Of a stretch of 64,000 nt of DNA, positions 1 to 12,585 are shown piece after piece. The stretch comes from Vanilla planifolia (lineage: Eukaryota; Streptophyta; Magnoliopsida; Asparagales; Orchidaceae): contig JAIUJO010000189.1 of NCBI GenBank assembly GCA_023846275.1, positions 533,771-597,770 on the forward strand, given 5' to 3'. How positions within the stretch are numbered: the first letter of the stretch is position 1; every line of letters begins with the position of its first letter. The notes under the pieces are model-generated. The model had not been told where the DNA came from and searched no databases. It worked only from the letters and a program-made list of their open reading frames with translations. The position numbers were made by a program, and so were the translations under genes.

Positions 1-547
1 AAAGGATTCTCAAAATTTTTCTTACTAGGTCACCATTTAACAATGCCCTTCTAAGATTTATCATGCTATTTGTTACATCATTAAATCTTAAAAATATACT
101 TTTAATACTCTCACTAGGATTCATTCTAAAAAGCTCATAGTCATGGGTGAGGATGTTGATCTTCGTCTCTTTCACTTATGAAGTGCCCTCATAAGTTACT
201 TCTTGTTTTTTCCACACCTCAAATGTTGTATGCAAATTTATAATTTGTGTAAATTCACAAGGAGAAATTCCACAATAAAGGTAGTTCAAGGCCCTAGCAT
301 TCAATTGAGCCAATATTTTATGCTCAACATTAAGCTCACTAAAGGGCTTGACTTCATTAGTAAAAGAATTTCTAGGAAGTTCACAAGGCTTAGTCATAAC
401 TTCCCATAATTCTAAATCGATAGTTTGAATAAAAATTCTAAAATGATTTTTCCATTATAAGTAAAATTCTCCATTAAATAAGGGAGGTCGTATTGAAGAA
501 AAACCTTCACACATTATTGCACTCATATCAACCAAAGAGGAAGCCAT
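1..547 (-). pseudogene. Copia gag remnant (UBN2-type), runs off left edge
   Basis: Minus-strand reading from an ATG at 547 gives a Copia gag (UBN2/DUF4219 type): an N-terminal RPPLFNGEFYL motif, then ELWEVMTKP, then QLNARALNYLYCGI and EVTYEGTS, and after it an HDYELFRMNPSES stretch up to the window edge. The same landmarks occur in the intact Copia gag at 33022-33414. Two in-frame stops break it, one just after GEFYL and one directly after EVTYEGTS, so it is dead. It lies directly downstream of a primer-binding site and an LTR, as expected for the 5' part of a minus-strand element whose pol and 3' LTR lie beyond the window. Seen: motifs and stops. Known: UBN2 is the capsid-type gag of plant Copia. 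Inferred: element age. Confidence 0.85.
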
Positions 548-647
548 AAAACCAAAAATCACAAAACCACAAAGAATATGAGAAAGCCTTCACTTAGCAC
601 AAGTAGATCTCCCATATTATGTTACTCACGTAATTTGGGATTCCTTT

Positions 648-658
648 CTCTGACACCA
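648..658 (-). other. Primer-binding site (initiator tRNA-Met), degenerate
   Basis: The minus strand reads TGGTGTCAGAG, one base off the standard TGGTATCAGAG complementary to the 3' end of initiator tRNA-Met. It sits two bases (AT) inside the LTR that begins at 661, the same spacing as in the intact Copia at 33451-33466. This fixes the LTR edge and the element's minus orientation. Confidence 0.75.
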
Positions 659-660
659 AT

Positions 661-2561
661 TGATGTTCTTCATGCTTAAGGTAATCCCACAAGAGGGGTG
701 TGAATTGTGGTAAATAAAATTTTCTTTCGATTTTTGGTTTCAACTAAAACTTTTATCTTTTAAGCAAGAATAAGAAAGAATAGTACACAAAAGATTTTTA
801 AGGTGGTTCTACTCAAAATTGGGCCTACATCCACCCACAACTGGTGTTGAGAAAAGAACACTAAAATCACCTAATTACAAGCGAGGTTTTCATACGGTTC
901 ACCTCAAACCTACTTGGGATTTTACCGTCGACTAATCCCGAACCTACTTGAGTTTTTTTGGGCTCAACTCAAACCCCAAGGTTTTGCACAATTGCTGAGA
1001 TGGCCTTACCCCCAAAGAAAGAATTACAAAAAATTGGTAAAACTTAAGGCAATTTTAAGAGAAATATGAGGCACATATAATACCGAAAAGAGGGAGGAAT
1101 AGAGATTGAAAAATAGTTGAAGAAATACCTCCAATTTCGGGTTCCTTCTTACAGCATTCACTTTGTGACTTTGGAAGCACCATATACACTTAGAATTGCT
1201 CGATATTATGATTTGAAAGCTTTGAAATCTTAGCAATGGTAACCTCTAGGAGTTCTTAATCGTTCCCTATTTATAGAGCTTAATTTGAGCTCTAAATCCA
1301 CTCCCAATGGCTCTAAAATGAACTAGTCGTTTGGGTAACGGGCACAAAGCAGTCACCGTTCGATTTGGAGCCTAAAATGGACGTTTTTGATTGAATCTCG
1401 AGTTTATCATTTGAGATCAATCTTGACCGTTGGATCTAGGCAGTCTTGATCTTGGACATTGGATGGCACATTGGTTGTCGTGCATATATTAACACAATTT
1501 GTCCAGAAATCAACTAAAATAGAAACTTATTGTTGTGGTTTCGCATCATCTTGTAGATCTGGCTCAGTTTCGAATCTCCTGGTTGGCGTTTTACTCTATT
1601 ATCATGCATCCATTTACCTTGATTAATCTAAGCCGTCCAACCGTGCCTGCCCTTCTGCCTTCTTTGACAATCGAATGGATGTTTAGTCCAACGTCATCCA
1701 AATGTCTTTGCCATGGCTCTCTATAACACTTTCGGTTCATTTTTCTCTCGAGCAGTTTGGGGTTTGCGACCCCTTCCTAGACCAAGATTTCATCACTTGG
1801 TCCTGGATGGCTTCAATTTGCGCTTGCTCTGGTCAGCTTTCTCTGTGGGCTAAGTTCTCACTTGTTCTGTTCAGCAGCTGCGGGCAGATTTCTCACTTGT
1901 TCCGCTCAACAGCTCTTTCTATGGCCTTTGGTCTTCACTTGACTCTTCCGGGTCTATCAAGTAATTTTTACTTTATTTTATTTTTCAAATACTTAAAGCT
2001 TGAACTGGCCAGCCCTCGGGCGGGCTCGACCCGCCTAACGCTATAGTAAAAATTCACGAGACTAAAGTTGTTTTATTGTGTTTTGTGAAATTTTTTGTGC
2101 CGAAATTTTGAGAATAAGTATACCAAAATAATTTTATTTTATGATAGTATTACAAGTGTGCCAAATGACTATGAAAAGAATTTCTTAAAAAATTATTCCT
2201 AAATAATTTTAGGAAATAAAATACCGATGTCTATACTTTTCATCAATAATGCTTGACTCAAAAATCAATGGTAAAAAATTGTTAAACTTATAACATTTTC
2301 AAATATTAATACTATTAGAGTGCAACATCATCTAAAAATTTGGATAACTCAAATTCAAGAAAAATAAAGAGATATTCAAGTATAAAAATTTTGATCATGC
2401 ATTCACTTTTCTTGAAGCTTGTCATCACTCCAAGAGTCTTGAAGACAACTATTTTACACATTTAAAGTTTATGGCTTGACTTAATTCAATATTAACAATT
2501 TCACTTAAACCAAGCCCATATGAGATATAAACATTTATGCTTGACCAATCAAACACAAAGC
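661..2561 (-). repeat. LTR copy A (5' LTR of left-edge Copia)
   Basis: Begins TGATGTTCTTCATGC beside the primer site and runs about 1.9 kb to ...ATCAAACACAA. Two other copies are present, at 51218-52513 and 53005-54915, aligning through blocks such as CACAAGAGGGG-tGTGAATTG near the start, a CCTACATCCACCC block, a GATTAATCTAAGCCGTC block and a final TATGCTTGACCAATCAAACACAA block. The last ten or so bases seen in copies B and C (ending GTGTAACA) are not recognisable here, so the right edge is approximate. No target-site duplication can be tested because the other end of the element is outside the window. Confidence 0.75.
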
Positions 2562-4416
2562 ATTCTCTCTACTTTCTCTACTACAAAAACATCAACTATA
2601 TGAATCCCCCATCGTGTTGTATAATTGGCATCTCACTAAATCATTGTCATTAATTCTTCACTTATTGTATTATATGTCCTCTCCATCAAACAGTATGATT
2701 CCTTCAACTCCCTATATATGGTTATCAGAAGCCCATCATACTCTTTGACCTTTATCTAATCATATTGTATGAGAATCCCATGGTACAGTATGATCACTCC
2801 AACTATGATATGATGACATTGTTTGACCACACAATAACCTTTCTTCTTGAACAAACTTAACTCTAATTGTATTATATATTCTCTAAATTGTATGATATGT
2901 TTATTAACTCCCTAAAAAAATTATTGATAATCATATTGTATATTGAGTCTAATCATATAGTAGATTCACCTCTAAACAAAACCATAAAGCTGAAATTCGA
3001 CTATATTTTACTATAAGACAACTCTAAACCCACATAATTAATTATCATAGCATTCTTGTATAATAAAATAAAACCTCTAATTCCTTTATAAAAATTAATA
3101 AATTCAATAAAAAATATAATTTAAACTTTTTTTGCCCTATTTTCAGTCATTGTATTAGCTTTCTAGCATGTTCTTCCCCTTCTTTATTCTTATGGTAATA
3201 GTAAGTCTCATATCTATCTTCCTTACTGCTCTCCATATGATCAACACAATTCTTTTCTTCTCTTTCTTGTTGTCCTCGTGAATTGAAACTTTCTTCTTCC
3301 CTCTTCTCTTTATTTTCTCCTTTTCTCCTTCTCTCCCTCCATTTTTCTTTCATTAGCTACATCTCTAAACTACCTAAAACTTTTAGTAATAAATTATTTA
3401 ACACTAATCTTGTTAAAGATAATTGGTTTAAATTAAAAAGTATTATTTGCCATTTAAATATTCATAATATATATATGTATATTATTCAAAAAATTGTAAT
3501 TAATTATGTAGGTCATAAAATATTATTAGCACACTACAATTATATTCTTCAAAGAGAGTTCTTTTTAATTATTTGCTTAAATAAAATTTTATTTTCATTT
3601 AAAAATGTGACACACTTCTTAAAATAAAATATTTATTATTTTCTTTTAATTAATAAATGTATTATTTAAAAAATAATTTTATTGTTTTTTAAATTCTCAT
3701 AATTACAACTATATCAATAAAATCTCAAGATTTGTAATATAATATATAGAGCAAAATTTTAAGATATTACAATAACAAATCTATTTTTGTATGCATTATT
3801 TTAAGAAAGCATATATATTATCATGCATATCATGTAATATAAATATTATTAAAATATAAAATGATATATTAATAATATAATAATCAACCTCTTATAAAAA
3901 TCATATTCTATGTAAGTGTAAATAAATAATAAATAATATATTGAATATGTCATAATTACAAGTTTTACTAATTGAATTTAGAACGAAAACATCTGTTTCA
4001 AATTATTTTTTTATTTTTTTCAAATATAAACATGCATATTTATCACCAAAAAAATTTTTAAATATATATATATAGACACAGACATACACACACACTATAT
4101 TTCTTATGATTATTTCACTCAAATTATCATCTTTATTTTCCCCCTACTATAGTATTAGCATGCCATATTTTATACTTAATGTATTATATATTTTGTAAAA
4201 TTTTTTAATAGCATAGCATACATTAAATTCGTTGCATTATATGTTTTATGTAAAACAACTATACGGCTAATGCTACATTATTGCTCATTCCTTAACTTTC
4301 ATAACCTAACGTACAATATGTTGAGCATCTTGTATGGCATGCACAAATCGTTTATGCTGTACTCTAATACAAATGAATAATATTTGCCTCTACAACCTTA
4401 ATGGCAATATGTTATG
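2562..4416. other. AT-rich intergenic DNA, no gene recognised
   Basis: No coding similarity seen. 2600-2970 is rich in TATGAT/ATCATA-like words (for example CATATTGTATGAGAATCC) resembling the reverse complement of words in the candidate LTR at 21400-21960; it may be a worn LTR fragment in the opposite orientation. 3150-3360 is a pyrimidine-rich TTCTTC/CTCC tract whose translation is pure low complexity. 4055-4095 holds short (TA)n and (CA)n runs. Confidence 0.5.
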
Positions 4417-4770
4417 TAATTTCTAGATATCATTATAAAAGAATATTAAATAAGATGATACATTTGTAAATAATATAATATTTAGGTATTTTATAAAAAT
4501 GTCATGTTGAAACTGATGAGGAATAAGATTTTCAAATTTTCAACAGTCATGGTATGGGTAGGATAAAAAATGATTTTAACTGCCCTCACTTCCCAAGCTT
4601 AATTAGATAGTGAGCTTTGAAGAGTTTAGGTCATCACGACCTTGTTGTCTTGACTTATAAATTAGTCTAGTAGGCCCAATCCAATGAGCTTTTTCATATA
4701 AGAAAACTAAGAAGCAAAGTTGTGCCATAGAGGAGAGTTGCAAAGGTTTGAGTCATCGATGATGTAAGTT
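4417..4770 (+). repeat. LTR fragment related to 20891-21270
   Basis: This stretch matches 20891-21270 closely, sharing blocks such as AACAGTCATGGTATGGGTA, GGTCATCACGACCTTGTTGT, GAGCTTTTTCATATAAGAAA and AGAGGAGAGTTGCAAAGG. The other copy carries a TATAAATA box and has an extra ~35 bp (near 21150-21185) that is missing here. I read it as a promoter-region fragment of the LTR family whose candidate solo copy lies at 20339-23697. Similarity stops at GATGATGTAAG on the right. Confidence 0.7.
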
Positions 4771-5091
4771 TTTTAGAATGACTATAGGAAAGATTGAAGC
4801 ATCAAAGAAAGGATGTTAACTATCTAGCGGTCTCGCACACAAGCAAGGAATTTATTTAACTATTGCATGTCAATTATAAATAGGAGGTGTCCCCTAAACA
4901 AATATATATTTCGTGCTGTTTTGACAGGAGAAAGTTGATGTTTTGGCTGTTGCTCCAAACTTGCTTGGGCGCCCCGTCAAATATATATTCACACTCACCT
5001 GCTACAAAATGGAGTAGGGAGATCGAAATGAATGAAGTGAAATTATTTTTACTTTTTACAATCAGTTGATCTTATAGAAGACACAAAATTA
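4771..5091. other. Spacer before DUF4220 pseudogene
   Basis: No repeat or gene recognised with confidence. The normal N-terminal segment of a DUF4220 protein should be encoded around here but nothing convincing is readable, so the gene relic appears truncated at its 5' end. Confidence 0.4.
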
Positions 5092-6830
5092 ATGGATATT
5101 TTGGGAAAATATAGAAACTCTGGAGCATGGATAAGAATGGCTATTTGGAGCAACTATCTTTTTGCCAACTCATTTGGCGACTTTGTTCTTGGCCAGCTAA
5201 GTAGTGGGACGGAGGATAATAGAAACAATGCCATCCTTGCATTCTGGGCGCCTTTCCTTCTGCTTCACCTTGGTGGCCCAGACACCATCACCGCCTATTC
5301 CATGGAGGACAATGAGCTGTGGGCTTGACACCATCTTGCCCTCGCCTATAAGCTCATCATTAACGTCTATGTTCTATTCAGGTCTCTTCCAAGTAACCTC
5401 CTGCTCGCTTCCATGCTGGTCATATTCTTTGTCGCCATCATCAGGTACGTAGAGCGGTCTTACTCGTTCTACAGAGCCCGCATTGCTGGTTTCTGCAGCA
5501 CCGTTGTCATTTCAAGTAACCTCCGTTGTCATATTCTTTGGGCACCTTTCTTGTTGTTTGTTTTCTACCCAAAGCATGCCTTTGACACTAGTGACGTCAC
5601 GATCACTTATGTCCTGCTTGGAGCCTCCATATGACTGCATACCATGCCTTCTCACATGTTCCTGCTTTCTAACTGGCTGGTGATCTTCCTTCTCGAATTT
5701 AAAAAACTATGCGAGTGGGGTTTGCTTCTTGCCCAGCTCATTCTCAGAATAACGAGAAGATTGTGGGGTGAAATAAGATGGAGGCCTTCAGAGATGCCAC
5801 AACTCAACTTGATCACCAACTGCTTTAGGAATGCAGCAGTACAACCAAAGGAACATGTATCACCAAACAATCTGAAGAACAAGAGGATAAACAAATGGGC
5901 ATGCATAATAGAATCCAAGGTTAGATGACCCATTAGAGCATTTTAGGAGGCAACAGTATTGTTCCCCAGCTGGACCAGTGGATTTTCGTCCTAAACTTCG
6001 TATTCACAGAAGTCAGTAAAGGCAATCAACTTCTTCTGGAGTTCGTCGCTACCCCTGCTCAGAAACACTTACAAATATCATGGGGGCAGTTCAACGATAA
6101 TGCAGGGCTTGCTGCACTCCGTCAAGTCGATGCCCTAGTATGGGTTGTCCCCGCATTCCTTAGTTGGACAGAAGGCTGTTAGCCGATCAGCAAGTTCTTG
6201 TGTAGCACATTGCGACACAACTCTGCTACCACTAGAAGCCCATGGAGCTACACCCGTTGCATCATCCCCATGAAACACAATCACAGTCCAATGGGTTAAG
6301 AGTGCAGAAGAGCACTTTGCGCGGGATGCAGGCATGCAAGTGCCTGTTCGACTATATGTTGTATCTGGTGTTGATACGACCAGAGAAAATGAGAACCATG
6401 GAAGGAGCACGCTCGCTGATTTACCTGCACGCTTCCTATGATATGTTATAATTCATTGAACAGCATGAAGAGGATTTGACGTCTACTGTAAATAGCGATG
6501 ATGAGGTTGAGGGGAACGCGTGCAAGCTGATGATGATCGAACCTATAGAATGGATCACATATCCATCTCTGTTTCAGATAGAGCAAGTGCCTGTGCTCCT
6601 GATTCTTCTGCTTGGGGAGGACAAAGGTGGCAGGTGATGACATCGGCATGGTTGGAGCTTTTGATGCAAGGAGCGAAGAATAATCGAGCAAGCATGCACA
6701 GCTGGGGAGGCGACATTCAAACTTTTGTTTTGGTACTAGTGAAGCATGTGGGAATGGTGGATGCTTTGGATATTGGCAGATACATGATGGGTGGTGCATT
6801 GGACACAGCCAAAAAGCTATCGTCCATCAT
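5092..6830 (+). pseudogene. DUF4220/DUF594 membrane protein pseudogene
   Basis: Frame 1 from the ATG at 5092 gives hallmarks of the plant DUF4220 family: FGDFVLGQLSSG, then FWAPFLLLHLGGPDTITAYS, then a hydrophobic segment NLLLASMLVIFFVAIIRYVE followed by a DVTITYVLLGAS segment near 5590-5630. The C-terminal DUF594 part is readable at 6340-6450 (FDYMLYLVLIRP) and 6640-6760 (TSAWLELLMQGAKNN, then SWGGDIQTFVLVLVKHVGM). In-frame stops occur at 5326, 5632 and 5926, the middle of DUF4220 is deleted between about 5490 and 5560, and frame changes lie between 5930 and 6520. The family consists of single-exon multi-pass membrane proteins of unknown function. The N-terminus is also missing, so the copy is certainly non-functional. 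Confidence 0.85.
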
Positions 6831-6861
6831 TAAACTATATTTAAGAAATCGTCTGCTTTGA

Positions 6862-7978
6862 TGACAACTTGTGAACAAGTGTGAATAATGTGTCCATAGA
6901 TTCAACTTCGGTAAAATTACAAAGTCTCCTTCAACTGGTCTACAAAAATTTTTCCTTATAGCAATATTGAAAATAATGACACTCCAAATTAAACAGTCTT
7001 TCAAAGCATAGTTTTTGTACATTTACTCATTTAGAAAGATGAAAGAAAGAAAATATAATTTATTGAAAAAAATAATATATGGATGTTTGTCCATAAAGAA
7101 TAATATAATCACATAGAAATATTTTGTGATTTAAATTAATACTATGAGTGACAAGAAAAATCTTATATTTCATGAAAGAACAAAAAAATATATTTTTTAC
7201 TTTTTATATTAAAGTTGTTGTATTCATTTAAAGTTACCAAAGCATAAATATAAAGAAAAATAGTAATAGTTTTTTTCAAAATTTATTTTATAATTTTTTC
7301 TCATTCAATATAAGTAATCTCAACAATTGTTTTATTCTTCTTGTTTAACAATTTTATTTTATTTTTGTACTTTTCTAATAAACAATTGCTTATGAATTTA
7401 ATGTTTTTGTGCAAAAAATCAAATTCTTAAGAAACATCAAAGAACGCAATAGTTTTATAGGACATTAAAAGCAGAAACCTAAGAACTATATTTGTGCAGC
7501 ATTGAGAATAGATTTCTTGGTGCTTTAGACAATAAAATTGCTGACACAGCTTAGTAATAATGCTTCCATTAGCTAATTTCTAGATTGAATATAACTATGA
7601 CGCTTTTGCTGGATGAAATAGAACTCCATTTGAATCTAATTACTTATGCTAGAAATTTCTTGCTATTGCCTAATTTTACTTCAAATAATCCATGGTCAAA
7701 GTATAAAACATGACTTAATCACCCTAACAATGAAATTAAGTTATATCCTATGAAGAATTGTGTCCAATAAAACAACGTAATCGGTATTTCATCTTCTACA
7801 TACTAAGTCAACTGATACACCTGTAGGACTAATTATCTGGCTTCACTTCTATAGACAAGATCAACATTAACATCATCAAGCCATTAAAAGCCATGAAATA
7901 TGCATGAATAATACACATTGAGAACTGAAATAAGAAGGGCCATCAATCCAATAGAAAGCAACAATGTTAGAGAATTAC
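6862..7978. other. AT-rich spacer, no gene recognised
   Basis: No coding or repeat similarity seen. The lost C-terminal exon(s) of the neighbouring SDA1 relic would be expected here on the minus strand (a basic tail after the residue pair LE), but no such sequence was found. Confidence 0.5.
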
Positions 7979-8351
7979 CTCAAGTTTAACAGGGTTCAAA
8001 CGTTTTGCACTTAGCTGCTCAGAAGATGGAATTTCAGAAGTTGCTGCTTTATAGCCTTCACCCGTTTTTAATAGACCATGTTGAGACAATGCCTTCTTTG
8101 CCTCTTTATTTGCCTAATAAACATTTGAATATGATTTCTGAAGTTAAACTTCTAGTCAAGACATGAAGACCCTGCATATAACTTATGCTCATTTATTTGA
8201 TAACAATGGAGACTGCCTTCAATTTAAAAGTTTGGTCAAGAACATCTAAATGAACAAGGTAATCTTTGTAGAAGCAATGCTAACAATAAATACAAGAAAA
8301 TCGATGAGTTGCTATGAAAATTGAATATAGAAGACAAAAGATGAAGTCTAC

Positions 8352-9002
8352 CTTCAGTTCTTTGATATGTTAGAAGTCTTCATTAGAAACAATACCATCA
8401 GCTTCATAAGTTGAAACTTCAGCAGCCATGATTACTGCAAGTCTATTAAGACAACGTGAACTTTCATCAACAGCATTCAGACATTCAACAAAATTGCCTA
8501 GCTTCCTCTTCTTCGTATTTGACAGATCTTTCCTATCGTCAGCATCTTCATCTTGCCCATCAATACGTATGGCTTGCACTTTTATTTCTTCATTCAATTC
8601 TTCTGTGTCACAAACATTAGCCAATTCCCCATCATTTGAACCTTCTTCATCACTGTCATTCCTGTAGGCATCATCTTCCAAACCATCAATACCACTAGAT
8701 TGACCACTTTCAGGGAAAAATCATTGTCACTCTCTCCGTCATTTTCTACAAAATCCTCATCATCTTCATATGCAACTTTAGCACAAATATCACTATCAAC
8801 TAGTGAGGAATCATTTTGACTTCAGAACCATAAGCAGTCATTCCATCCTCTGAACTACTTTATAAAGGCTTATCATCGTCTTGTTTAAGTAACTCAACAC
8901 CGGGCACGTCATTGGCAACAATGACTTCTCCAAATGCTTTGGTCTAGCTTTTGAATCAATTGGATGACCTCAATCTTTCTTGACAAAAAATGAAGAGCAT
9001 AT
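8352..9002 (-). other. SDA1: SDA1 pseudogene exon: acidic C-terminal region
   Basis: Acceptor ...TATAG then the exon, which begins ICSSFFVKKD and continues through HPIDSKARPK and, after a one-base frameshift, GEVIVANDVPGVELLKQDDD. It ends with the donor CTGAAG|GTAGAC. The second half is a strongly acidic Asp/Glu/Ser stretch followed by KKRKLGNF, typical of the SDA1 C-terminal half. In-frame stops at 8970, 8860 and 8370 make it untranslatable. Confidence 0.88.
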
Positions 9003-9115
9003 CTATAGAAATGAAAAACGATAATTGAATTTTTTTTCCAAAATATAACAAATTTGTCATTCTTTTTTCATTGCACCATTAAGGATGTCGTAAAAAATAG
9101 CAGTCAAAAACATGC

Positions 9116-9217
9116 CTCTCTTAATAATGTGATCAAGGAGCATGCAGCAATTGAAACAACTTTCTCATGCGACTTTTTGTAGAAGACCAAGTCTTGAAGA
9201 AGGTCTTCATTCATCTA
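9116..9217 (-). other. SDA1: SDA1 pseudogene exon, with GC-type donor
   Basis: A 102-nt exon (34 codons): after a leading stop codon it reads MNEDLLQDLVFYKKSHEK then SIAACSLITLLRE, joining in phase to the exon at 9002 that starts ICSS. The acceptor is CTTAG; the donor is GAG|GCATG, a GC donor rather than GT. The first codon is TAG where the family has a Leu. Confidence 0.85.
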
Positions 9218-10554
9218 CTAAGTCACAATGAAAAAAAATTAAGAAAGATGATGGTAACTGCTCCTTTTATGGTGTAGTAAAAAAAAATAAAGGATTCCAA
9301 ATATTCTTATGTTGCTGTGAAGAGCAAGAATGAATGAGCAACAGCTCAGTTTAGTCTTCCTGTAAATACAAATTAATCTTGCTTCATAGGTTTTGATCAC
9401 TTAGAAGCATTTTTTTAGTGCCTATTAGAAATTCTATATCAGAATTGCAAACTGAAAAATAGTTTATAAATTACCACTGATATGCAAATATGAAGGGAAA
9501 TCATCGTGTAAAGAGACAAGGATTCATGATGTCACAGAAGTGCTTGAGTAAATATATAAGGTGCAAATTCTATAATGCAATAGTTCCAACTATCTATCTA
9601 TCATGCATCTGAACCATTTTACAATTCCTTTCCATTGAATGCTTGTTTAAGATATGCAGGCACTTAAATCACATATACTTCCATCTTTTCAAAGGTGTAA
9701 TTCATGAAAAATTGTAGTATTTATTACTATATTATCATGTGCACTAACTAGTCTTTTACATGTGCTGTTACTTCTAAAAAAGTGCATTTGGCAGTACCCA
9801 AGCCATTTTAATTAAATATGTTTGCATATTTAGGTATAATTGAAAGGCAATTACATCAAATGCAAGAGCATTAGTATGATAGCCTAAATTATTTAATTAT
9901 AAAATACATTTGCGTTTGTGTATTTAATGTTGAATGTAAACTATATAGATCCAACACTATGTAATCAATATATTTTGTTGCATCTCAAAAAAAATATCAT
10001 GTGGCTAATAGCTAGATTTTGAATGTGGACAAACCATTGAGAAAATCTTGAAATGAGATATCTATCAGTACATTATTTATGATTTTTTGAAGTCTTTTAA
10101 GTTTTTTTAATAAATTTTTAAAAAGAAAATTAAATCAATATTTTATATAATCCTCTTTATTATCATAAAAAGAATAAGCTGACCCTCCCCAATGCTTTTT
10201 AGCTATGCTCTTTGCATGAGGAGGTCTGAGAAAAAAAAAAAGAGCATGGGAGAAAAGAAAAAGATAATAGCTTGTGCTTGGGTCTGGAAGGCTACAATAA
10301 GCAACGCTTCACCTAAGAAAGTCACAGTAGAAACTACTTCAATCTGGGAAAAGAGTTTCATAAAAGAGCTCTTATCTTGAATTGCATAAAAAGGATTGTT
10401 AAAAGTATAGTTTTGACTGAGATTTTCCTCCCTTGGAATGCTGTTAAATTTTCTATTGAGCTGCTCGAGTGATGGTTTTGATGTAACCAAATACTAGGTT
10501 GAATTTGGTAGTGTTGTTAAGAAAGTCTATGTCACATACCATTAATAGGCTTAA

Positions 10555-10770
10555 TCGCACAATATGACAAGCAAAAATATACCATACGATATGAGAGAAT
10601 CACATTTACAATCATTGGCACTGGATTATGGGCAACGTTATAGTGATATATGATAAGATCAACCCTATTGTCATTAGTAGCTAAATTATGAGCCGCAGTA
10701 CGACAAGGACACTGTCATCATAAGTAGAAGATACTAGGCAATGTGGGCGACGGTTTCGTAAAGAAAAAGA
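10555..10770 (+). repeat. Degenerate direct repeat, copy 1
   Basis: Shares ordered blocks with 11318-11550: CGATATGAGAGAAT, ATATGATAAGATCA, CTATTGTC then AGTAGC-AAATT-TGAGCC, and a GCGA(C/T)GG block. About 760 bp separate the copies. Possibly sub-repeats of a worn LTR inserted in the intron. Confidence 0.6.
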
Positions 10771-11317
10771 AGGATTTAAAAACATTTTGTAACTATGTTT
10801 GTGAATAGTTATTGTATAAAATATATATAGTTTAGAAAAAAAATAAAAAAAAAGAAAACTTAAAACAATGTTTAAGAATTTCAAAAATCTTATGAATAAA
10901 ATATAAAAAATTACTAACAGCATGTAATAAAAATTATAAAAAAAAGAAAAGATAAAAAAATGAAAAGGAAATAAAAGTGACATAAAAGAGTCATCATATG
11001 AACAAACTAATACTATAATATAAGTTAGTTAAATTGTTAAATTATTTTAAAATATTATTTTTGATTGTGATGTACTATGATATGGGCATACTACATAACA
11101 TATATTTATCTATATTTATGTTCTGATTTATATGAAAACATATTATAATTATTTACACACACAAATGGCAATTCAAAAATAAATTAAAAAGTAGAAATAT
11201 ATGATAGAAAAAGAAATTAATAAAAAAGAGAGAATGATTGATTAAATAAATCTAGAACATGAAAATGATGAAATAAGAATGTGATGATTTCTCTATGACC
11301 CCATCTCACGATTGTTC

Positions 11318-11550
11318 GATATGAGAGAATGACCTTTTGTATTATTGGTACCTAAATTATGAGAAACGAAAAAAAAAAATCCTCCACCATGAATACTGGA
11401 TTCTAAACAATGCTTGCAATGGTACAATGGTATATGATAAGATCACCCATATTGTCTGTAGTAGCAAAATTCTGAGCCATAGCACGATAAGTACAACACT
11501 ACGTGACTACCAAATCCTACAAAATGTGAGCGATGGCTCCATGATAAATA
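11318..11550 (+). repeat. Degenerate direct repeat, copy 2
   Basis: Partner of 10555-10770 with the same block order; it carries an additional ACGAAAAAAAAAAATCC insertion and several substitutions. No coding potential is apparent. Confidence 0.6.
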
Positions 11551-12276
11551 ATCTGATATGGAATTCTATGTGAGGATAGTGATAAGATGAAAAAATTAAA
11601 ATCCTAAAAAAAAGTAAAAAAATTTCAAAAATAAAGTAAAAAGAATACAAATATGAGAACAAGAAAATAAAATAATATATGATATTAATATTATATGATA
11701 ATTATGTGTATTATGAGCATATAAACAATGATTCGGCATTTTATATCTTTTACTGATAGCATATTTTATTCTTAATTATTGCTCCATCTTTATTTAACTA
11801 CACATCCATATTATTTTATCTTCTTTCAATTAGTAGTTTACAAATTAAGTATATTATGCTTATTTACTTATATTGTAAGCCAAGATGCATGCATAACTAA
11901 AGCTAATGGTTCTTAAAATATAACTTAAGATTCTGAATTAAATAGCATATTATTTTTTAAACTTTGTGAAAGACATTAAATGTGAAGATAATTGTTATAC
12001 TTAGTTGACAAAAAATACATTTATATACTTTTCAACTTATCTTTCATTTGATAGCTTGAGATCACATTTGCTGCTTTCTATGCTATTATTTTATCTTAAG
12101 ATATTTTATTGAATATTTGATGCTTTTCAACACCCCATCTCAATTTTGGAATTGTGTCCTTTAGATTTGTCACATGCTCTCTTTATTGTATGGTATTTTG
12201 ATATTGTTGGTATATTTTAATGTTAAGCCAAACGGGGAGTGGCAATTAGACCATCAAAAATGCTAATACAATAAAT

Positions 12277-12498
12277 GTGAACTTTAGGAGTGCATGGACA
12301 CTGTCGGCTTACCAACAACTCTTTTCCACATGTCCCAAATTGGATGCTGGCAGAAAGGCATACAGTGCTGTCGCTCTCAAGGGTAGCCACTTGCAAGCCA
12401 GCACTATCTGTGAAAAACTAAGTTGGACACAAAAAATTCATCACAAAGGAAACCATGCAAGGACAAAAGCATCCATTAAAACAACACAAAAATACTAG
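12277..12498. other. Higher-GC segment of unknown origin inside SDA1 intron
   Basis: A 73-codon open frame on the plus strand lies in a patch whose composition differs from the surrounding AT-rich intron (GGATGCTGGCAGAAAGGC, CTCAAGGGTAGCCACTTGC). I do not recognise the protein, and no splice or start context supports it being a gene. It could be a fragment of a transposon or a captured exon. Confidence 0.3.
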
Positions 12499-12585
12499 AC
12501 AATAGTCCAAAACAATTGACAAATAAAATTGCTTCAAAGCATAACAAGTTCAACAGAAACCCAATCAGATGAATAGAACACATAC

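Larger units (their letters stand above)
9218..12585. other. Enlarged intron of SDA1 pseudogene
   Basis: 3.4 kb between two recognised exons. It holds a pair of degenerate direct repeats (10555-10770 and 11318-11550), poly-A/T rich DNA, and a segment of higher GC content at 12277-12498. No coding similarity other than the flanking exons. Confidence 0.6.

Noticed and set aside
3147-3353. Charged Glu/Lys-rich minus-strand frame
   Set aside because: Purine-rich low-complexity sequence with no domain or conservation cue.
5652-5933. Minus-strand frame of 93 codons
   Set aside because: Antisense of the DUF4220 relic; no motif.
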